Source: Hyphococcus sp.
GTDB taxonomy: Bacteria; Pseudomonadota; Alphaproteobacteria; Caulobacterales; Parvularculaceae
DNA: 19,022 nucleotides
Direction of reading: 5' to 3'
Assembly (NCBI GenBank): GCA_021604605.1
Contig: BQJH01000024.1
Location: 1 to 19,022 of the forward strand
Shown: positions 15,184 through 19,022 of the stretch, piece by piece
How positions within the stretch are numbered: the first letter of the stretch is position 1
How the letters are laid out: each line of letters starts with the position of its first letter
Notes under the pieces: generated by a model
The model's database searches: none
Told to the model about the DNA's origin: nothing
The model's input: only the letters and a program-made list of their open reading frames with translations
Made by a program: the position numbers and the translations under genes

Positions 15184-16876
15184 ATTCAATGCTTTTATGT
15201 TTGCAGCTTTCGTAGGGGCGGCATGTGTTGGTAATGTGTCTGCACAAGTCACACTCCCTGAAGTGGTGGAAACTGCTCAAATCTCAACCGATGCATTTTC
15301 AACCGGCACGCTTGAGGTGGGCGAGGGCGCATTGTCTCCAGATATCTGGACAGACACCAGAGCAGAGACGCTCGAATTTTTACTCGATCATATGCCAACT
15401 CGGCCAGGGAACCCAAGTCTCGGCGCTGCCTTAAAGAGAGTTCTGTTAACGCCTGGCACAGCCCCTAGTGAAGCGGCGCCGTCTCTTGGCGGAAAGAAGC
15501 TGTTAGCTTTGGCGCGCGCAGGGCTGACTGAAGAAGCAAAAACAATTGCCAGCCTTTCAACCAATGGCAGAGGAGATCCATGGGTTGAACAAGCTGAGGC
15601 TATAATTGATTTATTGAATAATGATATTGCTTCCGCTTGTCGGCGGAATGCAAACCTTTCCACGGGAAGAGACGGATTGTTTTGGGTCAGGCTGCGGGTT
15701 TTGTGTTATGCGCAAGCAGGTGAAAGAGACGCCGCTGACCTTACCTTTGGCATTCTCCGCGATCAGGGCTCATTGGACGATGCTGATGCGGCCTATCTTG
15801 GCGCCGTTGCAACAGGTAATCCTTTGGCCGATGCGGCTCCCATAGAAGACGCGCTACAACTAGCTATTGCCTCAAGTTTTGACCTCGATATCTCGCTTCA
15901 ACACCTCGCGCATGCTGATGCTGGTGTGTTGGCTGCAGTGGCTGGCGCTGAAAGATACGCCCAGGCCCTGCGCATCGGCGCCGCTCAACAGGCCATAGCT
16001 ATGGGAGCGATGAATATATCGCGCCTTTCAGGTCTGATGAGTGCTGTAGAGTTTGATTTAACAGCAATTGGCGCGGCGACAGAAACAGCAAATGCGCAAC
16101 CAAACGATCCGATGACGGATGCCCTGTTATATCAATCTGTAAAGACTATGAGTGCGCCGGAGTTTTTGAGAGACAAAGCCCGGCGGATAGCGTTGGCGTT
16201 AAATCTTGCGGATAGTTTTCCGCGCGCCTATGCGCTGTCGCTTTTGTATGCCGATGATATAGCGGCTCTTGAAGGTGTTTTGCTAGCGCCAGATGAGGCC
16301 TCAAGTTTTGCTTTAGCGCGCATGGCCGTCGGCGACAGCGTTGGAGCCGGTGAGTGGTTGTCCGCCATGATCGGCGTAAACGAGAGCGTCTCGGCATTGC
16401 CTGCTGAGCAGGCCATTGCGTTTGTTGCACGTCTTGAATTGTTGGCGTTGCTTGATCCTCAGACGGCGTCAAGGATTGCTGGCGCCGCGGATATTTCAAT
16501 TCTGACAAATGCTAAAACCCGTTCCAGTTCTCAACGTGCGCATCATGATCCGGCCGTGACGGCTCAAATTCTTGATGCGGCGTTTGATGCAGCATACGGA
16601 AACAAAACAGGTCAGGCTGCATTGGCGGCGCTTGCGGCGTCGAGCGGAGCGGCTGACGGTAGTCAGGTCGAAACAGTGATTGTCGCTCAATCTTTGAGAT
16701 CTGCAGGCATGACGGAGCTCCAGCGCCGATATGAATTTGAAAACGCCTGGTCTGCAACCTATGCAACGCCTCAAATGAGAGCCAGTGCTGATGCAGGCAG
16801 TCCCGGCCAGTCAAATGATATCGCAGATGATGAAGGAGGCTTTGCGCCCAGGTTAAAACCGCGCAGCAGCCAATGA
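15170..16876 (+). CDS. secreted alpha-helical protein of unknown function
   Basis: I do not recognise the family. The open frame begins at ATG 15119, but ATG 15170 is the better start: AGGAGG (15158-15163) is six bases before it, and the product then opens with a clean signal peptide (MLPPKFNAFMFAAFVGAACV, cleavage likely after NVSA at about residue 24). The 568-residue product is Ala/Leu/Asp-rich and apparently almost all helical, with loosely repeating amphipathic helices such as ALARAGLTEEA and VRLRVLCYAQAGERDAA that recall TPR/SEL1-like or other helical solenoids; no catalytic motif is visible. The C-terminal 45 residues are polar and probably disordered. It overlaps the preceding peptide gene by 14 bases and xerD by four (ATGA). 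A periplasmic scaffold or binding protein is a reasonable but unproven guess. Confidence 0.75.
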   Translation: MLPPKFNAFMFAAFVGAACVGNVSAQVTLPEVVETAQISTDAFSTGTLEVGEGALSPDIWTDTRAETLEFLLDHMPTRPGNPSLGAALKRVLLTPGTAPSEAAPSLGGKKLLALARAGLTEEAKTIASLSTNGRGDPWVEQAEAIIDLLNNDIASACRRNANLSTGRDGLFWVRLRVLCYAQAGERDAADLTFGILRDQGSLDDADAAYLGAVATGNPLADAAPIEDALQLAIASSFDLDISLQHLAHADAGVLAAVAGAERYAQALRIGAAQQAIAMGAMNISRLSGLMSAVEFDLTAIGAATETANAQPNDPMTDALLYQSVKTMSAPEFLRDKARRIALALNLADSFPRAYALSLLYADDIAALEGVLLAPDEASSFALARMAVGDSVGAGEWLSAMIGVNESVSALPAEQAIAFVARLELLALLDPQTASRIAGAADISILTNAKTRSSSQRAHHDPAVTAQILDAAFDAAYGNKTGQAALAALAASSGAADGSQVETVIVAQSLRSAGMTELQRRYEFENAWSATYATPQMRASADAGSPGQSNDIADDEGGFAPRLKPRSSQ

Positions 16877-17862
16877 CAGCAGCTAAAAAAAAAGACATTC
16901 CTAACAGCGCGGATGATGCGCATCTGGTTGACAGCTTTTTGGAAATGATGGCCGTCGACCGCGCGGCGGCGGCGAATACGCTAAAAAATTATGGCCGGGA
17001 TTTAGAACGCTTTTCATTGTTTGCAAAATCACGCGGAGAAAAATTAGCAACTGCTGGCGCAGATGATATAGCCGCGTGGCTGGCCGCTCTTGATGAAGAA
17101 GGCTTGGCGGCCTCGACCGCAGCGTTGAAAGTCTCTGCGCTGCGTCAGTTCTATCAGTTTCTTTACGCGGAAGGGTTGCGCGGCGATAATCCAACGGCGT
17201 CAATTGATCGCCCTAAAACGCGCAGGCCATTGCCAAAAATATTGTCTGCAGAGGAAGTCACCGCGCTATTTCATGCAATCGATCAGATTAGCGGCAAAAA
17301 AGCGCTGCGATTGTCTGCGATGCTGGAAATTTTATATGCGGCTGGTTTGCGTGTATCGGAGCTTGTCAGCCTGCCTTTGGCGGCAATGCGCGAAGGCGAA
17401 CGCGTTATCATCATTCGCGGGAAGGGCGGCAAAGAACGATTGGCGCCGCTAAGCGAACGTTCGATAGAGGCGTTGAAATCTTACCTTAAGCGCCGCGATG
17501 AATTTCTACCCGCAAAAGGCAAAGCTGGCGCTAAGGCGGCCAACGCCAAAATTTCATCACCCTGGTTGTTCCCTTCGCGCGGTAAAACAGGTCACGTGAC
17601 GACTGCGCGATTTGCCCAAATGTTAAAAGAACTGGCGGTTCTTGCGGGTGTGCCGGCAAACCGTGTCTCGCCCCATGTCTTGCGACATGCGTTCGCCACC
17701 CATTTATTGGAAGGGGGCGCGGATTTACGCAGTGTGCAGCAGATGCTTGGCCATGCCGACATCACAACAACGCAGATTTATACGCATATCGCCCAGGACA
17801 GGCTCCGGGATCTTGTTTTTTCTCGACATCCGTTAGGAAAAGCGCAAAGAAAAATGAAGTAG
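16873..17862 (+). CDS. xerD: site-specific tyrosine recombinase XerD
   Basis: The 329-residue enzyme has a SAM-like core-binding N-domain (about 15-108) and a catalytic domain with the complete active site: Arg160 (AAGLRVSEL), Lys184 (RGKGGKERL), His268 and Arg271 (SPHVLRHAFATHLL), His294 (QMLGHAD) and the nucleophile Tyr303 (IYTHI). With XerC it would resolve chromosome dimers at dif during division. Spacing from Arg160 to His268 is about 12 residues longer than in E. coli XerD because of a Lys/Ala/Gly-rich insert near 213-228. The housekeeping location next to accA and the full match to XerD rather than phage integrases argue against a mobile element. XerC is the main alternative; gene context favours XerD. 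The start overlaps the previous stop (ATGA), and no strong ribosome binding site is seen, so coupling is likely. Confidence 0.93.
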   Translation: MTAAKKKDIPNSADDAHLVDSFLEMMAVDRAAAANTLKNYGRDLERFSLFAKSRGEKLATAGADDIAAWLAALDEEGLAASTAALKVSALRQFYQFLYAEGLRGDNPTASIDRPKTRRPLPKILSAEEVTALFHAIDQISGKKALRLSAMLEILYAAGLRVSELVSLPLAAMREGERVIIIRGKGGKERLAPLSERSIEALKSYLKRRDEFLPAKGKAGAKAANAKISSPWLFPSRGKTGHVTTARFAQMLKELAVLAGVPANRVSPHVLRHAFATHLLEGGADLRSVQQMLGHADITTTQIYTHIAQDRLRDLVFSRHPLGKAQRKMK

Positions 17863-17868
17863 CCTGAC

Positions 17869-17901
17869 CTGACCGTTTAATGGTAGTTTCGAACGGTTCA
17901 G
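17869..17901 (+). other. hairpin in the xerD-accA gap
   Basis: CTGACCGTT (17869-17877) can pair with AACGGTTCAG (17892-17901) with one bulged base, around a 14-base loop that contains the upstream in-frame ATG (17880). No T-run follows, so it is more likely a leader structure or processing site than a terminator. Confidence 0.3.
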
Positions 17902-17921
17902 AACTGATTGAGAATGGAATT

Positions 17922-18893
17922 ATGCGTACGTACCTTGATTTCGAAAAACCGATTGCAGAATTGGAAGGCCGGATTGACGACCTTCGTCAAATGGACGGAG
18001 ACGCGGGCGTCAATGTCGATGAGGAAATCGAAAAGCTTCAAGTCAAGGCTAACCAATTATTGGCCGACGCTTATGGTAAATTATCGCGCTGGCAAAAAAC
18101 TTTAGTCGCGCGCCATGCCAGCCGCCCTCATTTTTCGGATTATATTGAAAACCTTGTCGATGATTTCACGCCGCTTGCCGGGGATAGAGCTTTTGGAGAA
18201 GATCTTGCGATCATTGGCGGGCCAGCGAATTTCAGAGGGCGATCAATTATTCTGATTGGCCATGAAAAAGGGTCCGACACGGCAACGCGCGTGAAACATA
18301 ATTTCGGCATGGCGCGCCCTGAAGGCTATCGCAAAGCAATGCGGCTGATGGACCTTGCGGAGCGCTTTAACCTGCCGGTCGTTTCTTTGGTCGATACGCC
18401 GGGCGCCTATCCGGGTCGAGGGGCTGAAGAGCGCGGGCAGGCGGAAGCCATTGCGTCGTGCACAGAAAAGTGTCTTGGCCTTGGTGTTCCCAATATTTCC
18501 GTTGTCGTCGGCGAAGGTGGATCAGGCGGTGCTGTAGCGCTGGCGGCGGTCAATAAGGTTTTGATGCTTGAGCATTCAATTTATTCTGTGATTTCACCGG
18601 AAGGGTGTGCATCCATATTGTGGAAAGACGCTGCCGGGAAAAATGAGAACAAAGCACCGGATGCTGCTGAAGCTATGAAAGTCTCTGCGCAGGATCTTCT
18701 TGAGTTTGGCGTCATTGATACGATTGTTTCCGAACCGGTTGGCGGTGCTCATCGTGATCCAGGGCTGACGATTGAACGTTTGGGCGATGCTGTAGAAACT
18801 TCCATTCGTGAATTGGAAAACCTTTCGGCCGATGAGCTGCGCCAACACCGTCGCTCTAAATATATCTCCATTGGTAAGGCAGGCATCAACTAA
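17922..18893 (+). CDS. accA: acetyl-CoA carboxylase carboxyltransferase subunit alpha
   Basis: The 323-residue subunit joins AccD to form the carboxyltransferase that moves CO2 from carboxybiotin to acetyl-CoA, giving malonyl-CoA for fatty-acid synthesis. The N-terminal helical region RTYLDFEKPIAELEGRI (2-18) is the family start. The crotonase-like core carries RNFGMARPEGYRK-type sequence (126-138), LVDTPGAYPG (156-165) and the oxyanion glycine loop GEGGSGGA (197-204), with YSVISPEGCASILW (221-234). ATG 17922 was preferred over ATG 17880 because family members begin MRTYLDFEKP-like, while the extra 14 residues are not conserved and have no ribosome binding site. It lies 59 bases after xerD on the same strand and may be partly co-transcribed. 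Length is normal, with no missing motif. Confidence 0.96.
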   Translation: MRTYLDFEKPIAELEGRIDDLRQMDGDAGVNVDEEIEKLQVKANQLLADAYGKLSRWQKTLVARHASRPHFSDYIENLVDDFTPLAGDRAFGEDLAIIGGPANFRGRSIILIGHEKGSDTATRVKHNFGMARPEGYRKAMRLMDLAERFNLPVVSLVDTPGAYPGRGAEERGQAEAIASCTEKCLGLGVPNISVVVGEGGSGGAVALAAVNKVLMLEHSIYSVISPEGCASILWKDAAGKNENKAPDAAEAMKVSAQDLLEFGVIDTIVSEPVGGAHRDPGLTIERLGDAVETSIRELENLSADELRQHRRSKYISIGKAGIN

Positions 18894-18920
18894 TCAACGG
18901 CCTTATAGGTATTCCGTTGA
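18894..18920. terminator. inverted repeat between convergent genes
   Basis: TCAACGG (18894-18900) directly after the accA stop and CCGTTGA (18914-18920) are perfect seven-base complements around a 13-base loop. Position between convergent genes suggests a bidirectional terminator; the following T-run is poor on both strands. Confidence 0.4.
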
Positions 18921-18934
18921 GTGTCTGCGTTTTA

Positions 18935-19021
18935 TCAATACGCGAAATATAACAGGACTATCAGAACAAAGATCGCAACACCAAACACCGCAAGGGACAT
19001 GATGTTGCCTGGTTTGCCGTT
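18935..19021 (-). CDS. C-terminal end of an unidentified membrane protein, cut by the window edge
   Basis: Only the last 28 codons are visible. On the minus strand the frame ends in TGA at 18935 and reads NGKPGNIMSLAVFGVA followed by a run of Ile/Val/Leu/Phe and a final YFAY. A glycine/lysine turn followed by about 18 hydrophobic residues to the very C-terminus looks like a last transmembrane helix or tail anchor. The other two frames on this strand give no hydrophobic pattern; one stops early. The gene is convergent with accA, 41 bases away, with an inverted repeat between them. Family and function cannot be named from this fragment; a non-coding stretch remains possible. Confidence 0.45.
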   Translation of the reverse strand, partial: NGKPGNIMSLAVFGVAIFVLIVLLYFAY

Positions 19022-19022
19022 T

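Noticed and set aside
16873..17862. Tyrosine recombinase as an integrase of a mobile element
   Set aside because: It matches the housekeeping XerD layout, sits between conserved chromosomal genes, and there is no attachment site, tRNA or cargo nearby.

Overview
The window looks like an ordinary chromosomal segment of an alphaproteobacterium. The main pointer is the block aroK-aroB-CNNM/CorC-type gene on one strand, with xerD and accA running the other way, an arrangement familiar from Caulobacterales, Rhizobiales and Parvularculales. Base composition is moderate. I would guess a Parvularculales/Hyphomonadaceae-like marine lineage, but the sequence alone does not settle the genus. No tRNA, rRNA, insertion sequence, prophage or CRISPR array was seen. 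No gene-free stretch exceeds 300 bases; the longest is 3369-3600 (232 bases).

Left part (1-6350, minus strand). A BlaI/MecI-type repressor is translationally coupled (TAATG) to an unusual 729-residue membrane protein. That protein joins a BlaR1-type M56 zinc protease, a complete M23 (LytM) peptidoglycan-peptidase domain and a long charged coiled coil. The repressor promoter carries a good match to the MecI/BlaI operator core. Downstream, and probably a separate unit, are an RND efflux permease and the start of its periplasmic adaptor, which is cut by the window edge. Together they suggest an envelope-stress or cell-wall sensing module, though a regulatory link to the RND genes is only inferred.

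Middle (6351-11925). An ABHD10-like alpha/beta hydrolase is transcribed divergently from a coupled pair of glycosyltransferases: a canonical GT4, and a GT9-like protein that has lost key motif residues. Next is infC (translation initiation factor IF-3), which starts with ATA and ends in a strong intrinsic terminator. It is followed by a small membrane-anchored coiled-coil protein of unknown function, preceded by a perfect 15-bp palindrome. On the minus strand is a TetA-like MFS exporter.

Right part (11926-19022). The minus strand carries aroK, aroB (4-bp overlap) and a CNNM/CBS/CorC_HlyC membrane protein, with the MFS gene possibly at the end of the same unit. Diverging from aroK is a plus-strand unit. 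It starts with a 41-codon membrane peptide using TTG as its start, continues with a secreted alpha-helical protein of unknown function whose true start is internal to the longest reading frame, then xerD (4-bp overlap) and accA. A hydrophobic C-terminal tail of another minus-strand gene lies at the right edge, with an inverted repeat between it and accA.
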